Assembly: GCA_028753945.1 (NCBI GenBank)
Contig: JAPNXP010000014.1
Span: forward strand, 5,270,001-5,334,000
Direction: 5' to 3'
Source of the DNA: Hexactinellida sp. DTS-2022
Taxonomy: Eukaryota > Porifera > Hexactinellida
DNA length: 64,000 nt
Every line of letters starts with the position of its first letter. Within the stretch, counting starts at the first letter, position 1. Both the position numbers and the translations under genes were made by a program. Positions 49,899 through 60,186 of this stretch are shown piece by piece. The notes below the pieces were generated by a model, which saw nothing but the letters and a program-made list of their open reading frames with translations, ran no database searches and had not been told where the DNA came from.

Positions 49899-52415
49899 TC
49901 AATTAGACTTGGTAGCCTCGCCACCAGTGGTGGAGGTTCGCTTCTTCTTACTGAGAGAGGAAACAAGGGTGGGAGAGCCCAGCAGCTGGGAGCAGGCCTC
50001 GCAGACGCGCGTCTCCTTGCTCTGCTGGTTGTCAGCTGTCCACTGGGAACACTCGTGACAGAAGAGTCTGCAGCAGTGCCTGCACCTGTGCTTGCGCCGC
50101 GTCATGTTGAACTGGTTCCGACAGACGGGGCACTGGAGCGCGTCCTCCTCGTACTCCCAGCGGAGCAGCTTCCGCTCGTCCTCCAGCTCCGCCACCTGCT
50201 TCTGCAGCCGCTGCGAGAGCCGCACGAAGTCCCGCTGCACCTCCTCGCTCGTGTTCAGCTCCTTCTTCAGCAGCAGCAGCACGCACCCCTTCTCCTCCAG
50301 CTCTGATCCCAGCTGGGAGTTAGACTCACCCAGGCGCCCTGTCTCTGCCTCGCTCTTCTGCGTGATGGCAGCCAGCTCCGCCTCCAGACGCTGGTTCTCG
50401 CAGAGGAGCTCCTCTTTCGTCTTCTGCACAATCTCCAGCTGGGTCCTCAGCTGGCTCACCTCGCTAGCCTGCTTCTTCTGGACCACAATCTCCTCTGCAA
50501 AGGAGGTCTCCACGCTCTCCTTCTCTCTCACGAGCCGCTCTATCTCCTCCGCCCGGTCCGTGAGTCTGCTGCCCAGCTCGCTGCCCTGCTTGCTCTTGGC
50601 GTCCTGCAGGAAGTCCAGCTGCTGCTGCAGCGCCGCCACGTTGCTCTCGGCCTCGGACTTCCGGTACTTCTCCTCGTTGAGCTGCGCGCTGTAGTCCTTA
50701 AGCTCGCCCACGCGCTGCGACTCGAGGGAGGAGTAGCCGCCCTCTATCTGTCGGATGCGCAGCAGCAGTTTCTCCCTGTCGTTCATGAGCGCCGCTATCT
50801 GCTGCTGCGCGTCCGTCTTGGCTATGCTCAGTTCCTGCCGCATCTCTCCCAGCAGCTCCGCCAGGGCCGTCTCCTTCTCCGAGTACGCGTCCTGGATCGG
50901 CTTAAGTCCGGACAGCTGCTGTGCGGCCTCCTTACGCATCTCAAGTTTAACCTTCCTCTCCTTGCTCAGCGCCAGCTTCTGCTGGTCGACTGTAACCTTA
51001 AGGAATGTCATCTGCTTCTGCGTCTGGCTGGTCTCCATGGGCCCAGAGGACCGACTGGTCTGCAGAGCGGCCACCTCCTCCTCCAGGCCCCGCTTCTCGC
51101 CCTCCAGCTGCTCCAGGCGCCCCCGCGCCTTAGAGAGCTCCTCCCTTAACAGACCGGCCCCGCCCTCCTCCGACAGCTCCGCCAGCCGCCCGCTCAGCTC
51201 GGGCGTGCTGCACAGCGGCTCCCCGGGACCCAGTCTAAACCTGACCGGGGACTCCGTCAGGAGGGAGACCTCTGCCTTGGGCGGGCCCGGGGGGAAGAGG
51301 GGGTGTCTGAGGTACTCCTGCACTATGTCCCAGTCCAGCTGCGAGAACTCCGCCGGCCGCTCCGAGAGAGACACCTGGCAGACCGTCAGCAGCTGCTGCA
51401 GCTTGCTGGCTGTGGTTTTGAGTTTGTTCAGCTCCTTGTTGATCCTGGAGAGGTGTCCGGTCAGAGACGCGTTCTTGTCCATCAGTTCGTAGTTGTCGGC
51501 TCTCAGCTCGTCCAGCAGACCTTCGTACTTAGTGCAGCGCAGCTGGCAGTCCCTGGCGGCGCCCTCCAGGCTCCGAATGCGCTCCTCCGTCTCGCGACGC
51601 GTGTCCAGCTCGCTGCGCGCCTGGCTGATGTCCAGCACCTGTTGCACCACCCCGATGGAGGAGCTCTCGAACAAAGGGTCGAACATCTGCACGTGGCTCC
51701 CAGGCGCGACGTCTGCGCTGGACAGGATTGTGCTCATAAAGGCGTCGGACTCCTGAGTGGGAGGGACCGGCGTGTCCGCTCCCAAGTTGATGAGGTCTCC
51801 CGGCTTGGCAAGGGCTGCCTGCTCCCTTGTCTCCAGCTGCCGGCGGAGACTGGCTATCTCTCTCTCGAGCGGGAGAACCACGTTCTTGAGCTTGGAGCTC
51901 TCCTCCTGGGCTCTGCTCATCTGGTCCTCTAGAGATGGGTTGGGCTTGGGGGCCTCCTGGGAGGCCTTGAGTTTGGAGAGCTCCTCTATCAGGTTGTTCC
52001 TCTCGCTGACCCACTTCCCCTTCTGCATGGACACGATCTGCAGCTGCGCCTGGTACTCCTGCAGCTGCAGGTGGTAGCTCTGGCGCAGCGAGACCTGCTC
52101 CTGCTCCAGTCGCCCCCGCAGACCCTCGTACTCCTGCTCGTCCATGGTCTGCGAGAGCTTCAGCATCTCCATGGCCTCGCTGTGCTCGCTGCCCAGCGCC
52201 TCCAGCTGCTCTCTATAAGCGCTGTTCTCAGCTGAGAGCGAGTCGATCTTATCCTGCTGCAACTTCAGCTCGGACTCCTGCGTTAGCAGAATGTCTTTGA
52301 ACTTGGAGCGCTGCTTGTTGAAGTCCGACTGGAAGGTCTCCAGCTTGAGCTCCGCCTCCAGCAGCTGCGTCCGGACCTCTGTCTCTGTCGCTGTCGCTGT
52401 CTCTCCTTGCGACAT
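49899..52415 (-). CDS. RABEP1: Rabaptin-family Rab effector with C-terminal FYVE-like finger
   Basis: The 838-residue coiled-coil protein is homologous to Rabaptin-5. Matching segments are FNKQRSKFKDILLTQESELK near the start, LEDQMSRAQEESSKLKNVVLPLEREIASLRRQL, and the Rab5-binding C-terminal helix LNTSEEVQRDFVRLSQRLQKQV. Vertebrate Rabaptin ends soon after that helix. Here a zinc finger follows (about 775-825) with the FYVE marks W-x3-ED, CPVC, a basic RRKHRCRHC (one His of RRHHCR replaced), CHEC and RVC-x2-C. Rabaptin links Rab5 and Rab4 to endosome fusion with Rabex-5. A built-in finger could give direct PI3P binding. A FYVE domain on Rab-effector proteins of this type is known in some bilaterians. 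One exon. Confidence 0.86.
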   Translation of the reverse strand: MSQGETATATETEVRTQLLEAELKLETFQSDFNKQRSKFKDILLTQESELKLQQDKIDSLSAENSAYREQLEALGSEHSEAMEMLKLSQTMDEQEYEGLRGRLEQEQVSLRQSYHLQLQEYQAQLQIVSMQKGKWVSERNNLIEELSKLKASQEAPKPNPSLEDQMSRAQEESSKLKNVVLPLEREIASLRRQLETREQAALAKPGDLINLGADTPVPPTQESDAFMSTILSSADVAPGSHVQMFDPLFESSSIGVVQQVLDISQARSELDTRRETEERIRSLEGAARDCQLRCTKYEGLLDELRADNYELMDKNASLTGHLSRINKELNKLKTTASKLQQLLTVCQVSLSERPAEFSQLDWDIVQEYLRHPLFPPGPPKAEVSLLTESPVRFRLGPGEPLCSTPELSGRLAELSEEGGAGLLREELSKARGRLEQLEGEKRGLEEEVAALQTSRSSGPMETSQTQKQMTFLKVTVDQQKLALSKERKVKLEMRKEAAQQLSGLKPIQDAYSEKETALAELLGEMRQELSIAKTDAQQQIAALMNDREKLLLRIRQIEGGYSSLESQRVGELKDYSAQLNEEKYRKSEAESNVAALQQQLDFLQDAKSKQGSELGSRLTDRAEEIERLVREKESVETSFAEEIVVQKKQASEVSQLRTQLEIVQKTKEELLCENQRLEAELAAITQKSEAETGRLGESNSQLGSELEEKGCVLLLLKKELNTSEEVQRDFVRLSQRLQKQVAELEDERKLLRWEYEEDALQCPVCRNQFNMTRRKHRCRHCCRLFCHECSQWTADNQQSKETRVCEACSQLLGSPTLVSSLSKKKRTSTTGGEATKSN

Positions 52416-52548
52416 CTAGTCAGCTGCTAATAACTACCTGCTAAGAACTATATCGGTTACAAGCATGCTACTACCAATTATAGCAGTAATTTCGGAACAA
52501 TCGCTTATAGAAGTGGCATACAGAGTGACAAAGGTAATCAATTAAATT

Positions 52549-53190
52549 CTAGCGATATAGAAAGTCGGCATCTATGTTGGCCGCTATTTCCTTCTCCCAG
52601 CGGTCTCCGTTGTTGAGCAGCTTCTCCTTGTTGTACAGCAGCTCCTCGTGGGTCTCAGTCGAGTACTCAAAGTTGGGTCCCTCCACAATCGCGTCCACTG
52701 GACACGCCTCCTGGCAGAATCCGCAGTAAATGCACTTGGTCATGTCTATGTCGTAGCGCGTGGTCCTCCTGCTCCCGTCCGCCCGCTCCTCCGCCTCTAT
52801 CGTGATGGCCTGGGCCGGACAGATGGCCTCGCAGAGCTTGCAGGCGATGCAGCGCTCCTCGCCGTTGGGGTACCTCCGCAGGGCGTGTTCCCCTCGGAAC
52901 CTGGGGCTGAGAGGGCCTTTCTCGAAGGGGTAGTTGATAGTCACCGGCTCCTTGAACATAGATCCGATTACTATCATTAGTCCGGTGATCAGCTCGGTGA
53001 GGAGCAGCGTTTGGGCGTTTCTGTCCACGACGGACTTCCAATCGAAGGGAATATCGTCCGGCTGTCCGGCCACGTAGATGTAGCGGTGAGCAGGTTGCTG
53101 CTGGGAGGAAAAAAACCTCTGGGGGAATATATTCGGTCGGTAAATTAGCGATCTGAACAACTTTGAGGCCAAACTGTGGAGGCGAAACAT
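52549..53190 (-). CDS. NDUFS8: NADH:ubiquinone oxidoreductase core subunit S8 (TYKY)
   Basis: The 213-residue mitochondrial complex I iron-sulfur protein has two [4Fe-4S] motifs, [12 protein letters not shown] and [12 protein letters not shown], which hold clusters N6a and N6b. The family core ([69 protein letters not shown]) is essentially invariant. An Arg/Ser/Phe-rich N-terminus (residues 1-32) is a normal matrix presequence, in contrast to the ATP synthase gamma gene in this window. It is divergent from CNOT7 across 305 bp. Confidence 0.97.
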   Translation of the reverse strand: MFRLHSLASKLFRSLIYRPNIFPQRFFSSQQQPAHRYIYVAGQPDDIPFDWKSVVDRNAQTLLLTELITGLMIVIGSMFKEPVTINYPFEKGPLSPRFRGEHALRRYPNGEERCIACKLCEAICPAQAITIEAEERADGSRRTTRYDIDMTKCIYCGFCQEACPVDAIVEGPNFEYSTETHEELLYNKEKLLNNGDRWEKEIAANIDADFLYR

Positions 53191-53338
53191 GACTAATTAT
53201 AAAATATAAACCGCTCTAATCTATAAATTATAATTAGACGCTGGCTAGTTACATAAAATAGGTTATTTTGATCGAGTCTAAACCATTAATAAATAGTGTT
53301 GATGGATTTGGTTCAAATCCAGTTGTCTTCTTGTCGGG

Positions 53339-53380
53339 TATTAGAAAGTTCTAGGCGCATGCGCCCAGTACTTTCTAATA
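53339..53380. promoter_or_regulatory. 42-bp palindrome with NRF1-type core in a divergent promoter
   Basis: A near-perfect inverted repeat, with arms TATTAGAAAGT and ACTTTCTAATA, brackets GGCGCATGCGCC. The core GCGCATGCGC is the consensus palindrome of NRF1 (nuclear respiratory factor 1; Erect wing in flies). It lies about midway between the start codons of NDUFS8 (minus) and CNOT7 (plus). NRF1 is an established activator of nuclear respiratory-chain genes, so control of NDUFS8 is plausible. Binding is not shown. Confidence 0.7.
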
Positions 53381-53495
53381 TATGGTCATCAAGTGGTTGA
53401 ATTGACTATGCTAATGATTTGCTTGCATCTAGAAACTCTGAATCTACGATTATTGTTACTGTTTGTAAATATAAGCAGTCAATAGCTCAGAGATA

Positions 53496-54526
53496 ATGCA
53501 AGCCCCTGGTGTGCACCCCCAGGCTCCCGAGGAGGACGAGATTGTCAACATTTGGAAGCACAACTTGGAGGACGAGTTCTCCAGGATCCGTCTTATTGTG
53601 CAGAAGTACCATTGGATAGCGATGGACACGGAGTTCCCGGGGGTGGTGGCGAGGCCGCGGGGCGAGTTTCGGTCCGCTGCCGAGTACCAGTACCAGATGC
53701 TGAGATGCAATGTGGACATGCTGAAGATTATACAGCTGGGGATCACGTTTTTCGATGCGGATGGAAATAAAGTAACCTCTATACTACGATTAGTTTGTAG
53801 GATGGTATAATAACATTGTTTCTTCAGCCGGAGAAAGGCCCTTGCACCTGGCAGTTCAACTTCCGGTTCAACCTGGGCGTAGACATGTACGCACAGGACT
53901 CCATCGAGCTGCTGAATAACTCCGGAATGGATTTCAAGCGACACGAGGAGGAGGGGATAGAGATCCCGGAAATCGCGGAGCTGCTTATCTCCTCCGGGCT
54001 GGTGCTGTGCGACAACGTAGGGTGGATAACGTTCCATTCGGGGTACGACTTCGGATACCTGCTGAAGCTGCTGACCTGCCAGAACCTCCCAGTGGAGGAG
54101 TCAGAGTTCTTCGATCTGCTGCGTCTCTACTTCCCCAAGGTGTACGACGTGAAGTACATCATGAAGTCCTGCAAGAACCTGAAGGGGGGCCTGCAGGAGG
54201 TTTGTTACCAGAGTTGCGTTATTAGCGGAGCTGTGACGCTGTGGTAGGTGGCAGACACGCTGGTGATAGAGCGCATCGGAGAGAAGCACCAGGCTGGGTC
54301 CGACAGCAATCTGACGGGCGCCGCCTTCTTCAGAATGAAACAAATGTTCTTCGAAGGAGAGATAGACGACGAGAAGTATAACGGGTACCTGTACGGGCTG
54401 GGACCTTCCTTCACAAGTGGAAACACCATGGCCAACCCCCCGGGCCTGGCGCCGGTGACGCAGGCCGCGCCGCTCCCCCCTGCCCCCGCTGCGGCTAGTA
54501 GCGCCGCGAGCGGACAGACTGACTAA
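53496..54526 (+). CDS. CNOT7: CCR4-NOT complex deadenylase subunit 7 (CAF1)
   Basis: Three exons, 53496-53771, 53828-54199 and 54248-54526, with introns of 56 and 48 nt, all phase 0, give 308 residues. CAF1 is the DEDD-type 3'-5' exonuclease that shortens mRNA poly(A) tails. Catalytic acids are in MDTEFPG, in [21 protein letters not shown] and in [36 protein letters not shown] spans the second splice junction. A Pro/Ala-rich C-terminal tail (about 285-308) is not part of the catalytic fold. Confidence 0.96.
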
Positions 54527-54600
54527 TAGCTATTCTGAGATTCTATCGGTTTATGATTATCTGTAATTAATTAAACGTGCTGCTTGTGTATTAGCATTGA

Positions 54601-57175
54601 ATGGCAGAGAAGTCAGCTGACTCCTCTCCCACCTCCCCGCTGTCCCTGCTCCTAGGCGAGCAGACCCCCGGGTCCCCGGCTCGCTCGCTCAAGCCACGCT
54701 ACCTAAAGTCCTGCTCCTCCAAGTCCATAGACCTGGGCACCGACTGGCACCCGCTCAACAGACTCAAGAAGCTGTCCAGCTTCGGGTCGGACAGTCTCGG
54801 GGAGATTTCCGCGCAGACCGCTCAGGGCGACGAGAAGAAGCTCGCTCAGCTCTACGAGGCTAAGCTCAAGCGGCTCCAGCAAAAGGTAATTCCCCACCTA
54901 CCCATCCAGTGTGTTATGCTATCTGCAGGTGACAGACCTGACGAGACTGTACAGAGAGAGCGAGAGAGACGCACAGCAGAAGCTGCAGTTCTGGCAGAGC
55001 AAGTTCCTGTCCACTTTCCAGGCGCTGAAGAGCTCCCAGAGCTCGGAGCTGTCGGCGGAGGCGCTGCAGCAGCTCAACGGGAAGATCGGCAGTCTCGAGC
55101 AGCAGATTGATGAAAGCCTGGGACAGGGAGGTGAGCTAATTCGGATATTCTTATTCCATTGACGAACAAACCAAGTTCTACTGTATTCGCATATTGTAAC
55201 ACGTTATGTCCAGGGGAAGAGGAGCTACGCGCGCACAGATTCAATAAAGAAATGCTCTCCAAGCTAAAAAGCTCACACCAAGAGAAGAAACAGCTGATTG
55301 ATCAGCTGACCCAGTTTAACGACAAGTTCTCCACAATATCCACAAGCATGGATGCCTACACCCACAAGCTGGACTCTCTCCTCATAGAGTTAGTTTTATA
55401 GCACACATGTATAGCGTGTTTAGCTGAGTGCTGTTTAGCGGAGATGCAGACAGCAGCGTGAAGCGGGAGCTGGAGAACGCGCGCAGCACGATAGAGCGCC
55501 TGGTGCGCGAGCGCGCGCAGCTGGAGGAGGTGCTCTCCCGTCTGCAGACCGGAAGCGGGGAGCTGAGGGGAGAGCTGCTGGCGGCCGGCGGGCGGGAGGA
55601 TCAGCTGATGAGCGAGAGAGACAGGGCCAGGGACCAGCTGTCCGAGATAAACAGACAGCTGCAGGGCAGAGAGAACGAGCTCGGGGAGCGCGAGAGAGAC
55701 AACCTGTCTCTGGTGGGGCGCCTGGAGGCAATGAATGGAGAGGTGGCGCAGCTGCGGAGAGAAGTGGAGGCCAGGGGCAGGCACTGCGAAGAGAACAAGT
55801 TAGTATACTGTAGCTATACCTTATATATGGTGTGTTATACGTGGAATCTAGACAGAGATACTCGATTCAGTCAGATGACGCCATGAACACAGAGCAAGGT
55901 AATTACCTCTCAGATTGTATTAGCTATCTTGTGTTGATATAAGGTTGTTAGCTGAGCTGGCAGAGAGCAGGGATCAGCTGATACAGCTGCAGGATCAGCT
56001 GTCAGCCGCGAGGGAGAAGATACACAAGCAAGAGGAGGCCCTATTCTCTCTGAGAGTTAGTAGGCACTGTCTATAACACTATACTGGTTATGCTATGTCT
56101 CGTTAGGATAACGGGAGAGCCGAGGAGTCAGCTGACCTCGCTATGGAGGTGGCGGGGCTGCAGGAGAGACTGACTGCCGGACAGATAGCGCTGGAGGAGC
56201 AGAGGGCGCAGTCGGAGGAGGCCCTCAGGAAGTGAGAGCTCTCTCCTGTGACGAGTTATGTAGTTATTCTCTGCTATTAGGAAGAGGCTAGAAGTGGAGG
56301 TGTGCCAGAAGAAGTCTCTGGAGAGGAACCAGGAGCAGACGGAGCTGCTGGAGCAGCAGTCGCGTCTGCAGCAGCTGCTCAGGGACCGGGGCCGGGGCTG
56401 CGAACAGCTGGAGAGACAGGTCACCGATCTGAGCAAGGCGCTGCAGGCCTGTCTGGAGATGCAGGAGCAACTGGTCGAGTCCTTCCACGTAAAGCAGCAG
56501 GACATCGACAAGCTGACGGGGCAGGCCAGCACGCTGCAGCGAGAGCTCTCCAAGTCCACCGACAACCACATTCTAACCAAGTCCCAGCTGCAGGCGCTCA
56601 ACCAGCGGCTCCAGCTGGAGACCGATCAGGCAAGTATAATAGCTTTATACGGAGCTGTGTGTTATGTGTGTTGTGTGCAGGCGAGGAGCTTCGAGAAGAA
56701 GCTGAGAGACTCGACGCGCGAGAAGAGTCTGCTGCAGCAGGAGATAAGCCAGCTGCAGCAGTCGCACGAGAGGAGCAGGTCCATGACGTCACCGCCCGGC
56801 TCGGACCCAGAGGGGGTCCCCACGCGGCACTCGTATCCGTACCTGAGCGAGGAGCCGCTGGCGGAGGGCCTGCAGCGACAGACGGCCAGCTCGATGCCCG
56901 CCGTGCTGCCCGCGCCCGAGAGCAAGGGCTCCCCCAACTTCTCGCAGCACTACCGACGAGCGCTGCAGAAGGGGCTCAGCCGCGTGGAGCTGGGAGAGAG
57001 CGCCTCCAAGGTGCGGGAGGACCCCGACAGCTCGCCCGACTGCAAGCTGTACTGGGTGCGCCGCGTCTCCGAGATGAGTCTGCAGATGAAGGAGAGCAGC
57101 GAGTACTGGAGCGCGCAGGTCAAGGAGCTCACGCTGCAGCTGGAGGAAGCCAAGCACTCCGACTCGGACCAATGA
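54601..57175 (+). CDS. Nine-exon coiled-coil protein, family not recognised
   Basis: Frame and splice-site continuity give exons 54601-54885, 54929-55130, 55214-55388, 55439-55798, 55852-55898, 55952-56055, 56107-56231, 56281-56629 and 56681-57175. Together they make 713 residues with no leftover bases. Introns are 43-83 nt, and the last one uses a GC donor (AG|GCAAGT). The N-terminal ~80 residues are Ser/Pro-rich. About residues 85-590 are heptad-rich coiled coil, then comes a Ser/Pro/Gly linker (about 580-650). The end is a conserved-looking helix LYWVRRVSEMSLQMKESSEYWSAQVKELT. A centrosomal or vesicle-tether role would fit, but nothing specific identifies it. It is the most intron-rich gene in the window. 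Confidence 0.7.
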
Positions 57176-57441
57176 GCCGTCTGGCGCTATTAAGATCGGA
57201 CCGGTGCACTTAGTAATCTATTTTTATATTTCTTAAAGTTATTAATCAGCAATCCCCCATTTGTTATGTGAGTATCACCTTTCAGTGCGTGGGGAATTAG
57301 TATATCGGCCTTAGTTATAATAGGCTTGCTATGATGATCAAGTTACTCTGGAAATATCTGAAGAAGTTAGTCCTTATTTCCATAGTCTTCTGCTGGTTAT
57401 GTTAATCAACTTGATTGTACAATTCTAATATTTATCCACAG

Positions 57442-60186
57442 ATGGATTTGTGCCCGGTTTTCCAGGGCCTGGCCACTAGTCTCTCTCTCTACAGGAAGGA
57501 ACCTACCAAACAGAATCAGAGAGAAACCGAGCATCAGCTCGATTTGGTTCTAACACTTTCCAGCAATGGGAGACAGTTAGGTGTGAAATCTAAATCTATC
57601 ATTATTGGGAATGACGTCATCCTGTCCGGCTTAACTGATCTTATAGAGAAGCGGTCCCACGCCCCCCATCTGATCCACAAGGCGCTAATGATACTCAGCT
57701 ACTTGATTCTGGACAAAGACGTATTGGAGCACTTGCTGACTCATTCAACACTAATTTTACGACTAGCTCGTTTTCTAGAATATTCCACCGACCCCCTACA
57801 CCAGTCCAGTCTCCTCCAGTGCATCAAGCTCCTACAGGCGCTCACGTACAAACTGACGGTCGTATGTCCCAACGGACACATTGAGGATGTCCTGGACTAC
57901 TGCGTGCACGGGGTAGTGTCCGTTAGCCGCGAAGAGGACAGGACTGCTTCTCTCGAAATACTCTCTAATCTGTCTTTCGCGAATGTGAGTGTGCAGGCGT
58001 ATCTGAAGGGCCTGTCCACCGCCAGCGCTCTCAACCGGATGCTGATCTCCAACATGAAGGACGAGTCTCTCGTTGTTATAATCCTCTCGCTGAGCATCCT
58101 CTCCAGCCTCTGGCTGAACGAGGATCTGGGAATGAGGATATTCAATGGGAAGAATATTGAGCAGACTTTCCAGCTGATCTTTAAACTGATCTGCCAGTCG
58201 CCCGATAAGACGGAGGACTCCCATTTAGTGGTCAGGTCAGCTGTCGATCTGTTCCGCAGCATCACCCAGGCCCCCAGGATACAGAGTGCCCTAGAAGAGT
58301 ACCAGCTGTTGCCTAAATACCTACAGTCAGTGTGCAGACTGTTCTCTATCGCAGACGGACAGCGCGCCTGCTTGCTGCTGGAGCTGCTGCTGTCCATGTG
58401 TAAGATCGAGGTTCCAACCAATCTGTTGGTTAGAATTGTGTTCTTCGAAGGAGACCGCTCTCCCCCCGCCGCCTTCCTCGACATACTCGCTTGGGTTTCG
58501 CAGCCGCTGCAGCATAGCCAGGCAGCCACGTTCCTAGCAGTAGATCTGCTGATGGAACTGTTTGAGATAGACCCAGGCCCCTCCAACGTAATCTCCCACC
58601 TCGCGCCCGCTCTCTCCAAGCAGCTGACAGTAGCGATCAGCTGTCTCCGGGCCGAGCGGAACGAGCTGCCTTGCGGGAGTCTCTATTTGACCAAACTAAC
58701 CAAACTGCTGCATCTCACTAGCACGGTGTCCAAACATAGCGCCCATTTGCAGTCCCTCTCCGAGGCAGTTTCAGAGCAGCCACTGATTGAGCTGTACACG
58801 TTTATCCTCGCGAGTTCTCACTCCCTGTTCGCGGCTGAGGACCAGTCAGAAGAGGCTCCAGAGAGGAAGGCAGCCACTATCCAGCTCCTGTTGGCTACGA
58901 TTAAAATACTATCCACACTCAAGGCCGCTAAGCCGTTGTACCGAGAAGCCTACCAGTCGGTTCTCGAGGACCCCCGGCTCCTGCCGTACCTCTCGCACGC
59001 CCTCACGCACAGCGGCCGCAGGGAGACTCTGCTGGCGCTGGAGCTGCTCAGAGAGGCGCTGCAGACGCCCAACTTCCACATTTCCAACTTCGGCAGTCTC
59101 CTGGCCTCCACTGCCTTTAACCAGCGCGAGCAGGTGCGACAGCTGAGTGTGCAGCTGAGCTCTAAGCTTCCTAGCAAGCCCAGCGAGGAGAGAGCGCCGC
59201 CCGGGCCCCCGCTCAAGCTGGACTCCGTCTCTGTGGATGACTCCATTAAGCGGATGCGGAGCGGGCTTTCTCTGGCTGATATGCGGAACTCTGACATTAT
59301 CGACATTTACGAGTACAAGCTGTCCACGCTAGACACTAAGGTGAATCAGCTGGAGGCGCTGCTTGAAGCCAAGTCGCTCTCCCTGCAGCAGTCCGAGAGA
59401 CTGGTGGCCCAGCTGAGATGCAAGCTGGCGGACAGCGAGAGCGAGTGCCAGAACCTGAGCACCGCCCACTCGCAGCTGCAGACCCGCCTCGTGCGAGAGG
59501 AAGGCAGGGCCAAGAGTCTGGACGAGCGGGAAAAGGAGCTAAGCTTCGAGAACGAATCCTTGCAGAGAGATGTCTGCAGCTTGAAGGAGATAGAAGCAAA
59601 GTACATACAGGCCCGAGACGACTTGGTGGATAGGAACGAGATCTGTGAACATCTGGAGAGTGAACTGAAGCGGGAAGTCGCTCTGTCTCGAGGTCTGCAG
59701 AAAGAGAGAGAAGTCCTGGAGGTTAATGTGCACACTCTCCGGGCCCAGCAGGAGAGGCTATTTGAGCAGCTCAAGGAGACAGAGACCGACAAGCAGCGGT
59801 ACAAACAGAGACTGATCGAGGAGCAGAAAGCTCTCAAGAAGCTGGAGGTTGACGCGGCGCAGCAGAACACTAAGTACGCACAGATCGAGCGACAGCTAGC
59901 AGAGATGAGCGCCGAGAGAGACGCGCTGGGTAAGCAGATGGCCGGGGCGCTGAAGGCCCGAGAGTCTCTGCAGGAGAGAGTGAATGCACTGCAGTCAGAG
60001 AACATCCAGATGAACAGCGAGCTGCAAATCGAGAGAGAGGGACAGAAGCTGACCAGAGCTCAGCTGGACAAGATGCAGCAGCTGACAGCAATGATACACA
60101 ACCTCAGCGCCACCTCAGGCAACCCGCAACCTCCAAACTTAATGAAAACTGCTCCCAATGAGTATCCTCAAATCAATCACACTTAA
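57442..60186 (+). CDS. CIP2A: CIP2A homologue (inhibitor of PP2A)
   Basis: The 914-residue protein has an N-terminal armadillo-like domain (about 1-560) and a C-terminal coiled coil (about 620-880), the layout of CIP2A/KIAA1524. Diagnostic matches are LQCIKLLQALTYKL, ILSLSILSSLWLNEDLG with NIEQTFQLIF, YREAYQSVLEDPRLLPYLSHALT, and at the coiled-coil start SDIIDIYEYKLSTLDTKVNQLEALLEAKSLSLQQSERLVAQLRCKL. It ends with LTAMIHNLSA, near-identical to the vertebrate tail. CIP2A binds PP2A-B56 and, with TOPBP1, tethers broken mitotic chromosomes. The ATG at 57442 immediately follows ttatccacag, an acceptor-like sequence. One exon. Confidence 0.93.
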   Translation: MDLCPVFQGLATSLSLYRKEPTKQNQRETEHQLDLVLTLSSNGRQLGVKSKSIIIGNDVILSGLTDLIEKRSHAPHLIHKALMILSYLILDKDVLEHLLTHSTLILRLARFLEYSTDPLHQSSLLQCIKLLQALTYKLTVVCPNGHIEDVLDYCVHGVVSVSREEDRTASLEILSNLSFANVSVQAYLKGLSTASALNRMLISNMKDESLVVIILSLSILSSLWLNEDLGMRIFNGKNIEQTFQLIFKLICQSPDKTEDSHLVVRSAVDLFRSITQAPRIQSALEEYQLLPKYLQSVCRLFSIADGQRACLLLELLLSMCKIEVPTNLLVRIVFFEGDRSPPAAFLDILAWVSQPLQHSQAATFLAVDLLMELFEIDPGPSNVISHLAPALSKQLTVAISCLRAERNELPCGSLYLTKLTKLLHLTSTVSKHSAHLQSLSEAVSEQPLIELYTFILASSHSLFAAEDQSEEAPERKAATIQLLLATIKILSTLKAAKPLYREAYQSVLEDPRLLPYLSHALTHSGRRETLLALELLREALQTPNFHISNFGSLLASTAFNQREQVRQLSVQLSSKLPSKPSEERAPPGPPLKLDSVSVDDSIKRMRSGLSLADMRNSDIIDIYEYKLSTLDTKVNQLEALLEAKSLSLQQSERLVAQLRCKLADSESECQNLSTAHSQLQTRLVREEGRAKSLDEREKELSFENESLQRDVCSLKEIEAKYIQARDDLVDRNEICEHLESELKREVALSRGLQKEREVLEVNVHTLRAQQERLFEQLKETETDKQRYKQRLIEEQKALKKLEVDAAQQNTKYAQIERQLAEMSAERDALGKQMAGALKARESLQERVNALQSENIQMNSELQIEREGQKLTRAQLDKMQQLTAMIHNLSATSGNPQPPNLMKTAPNEYPQINHT

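Noticed and set aside
53305-53330. GGTTCAAATCC, a tRNA B-box-like word
   Set aside because: No A-box at the right distance, no acceptor stem or cloverleaf can be drawn; it lies in the NDUFS8/CNOT7 promoter.
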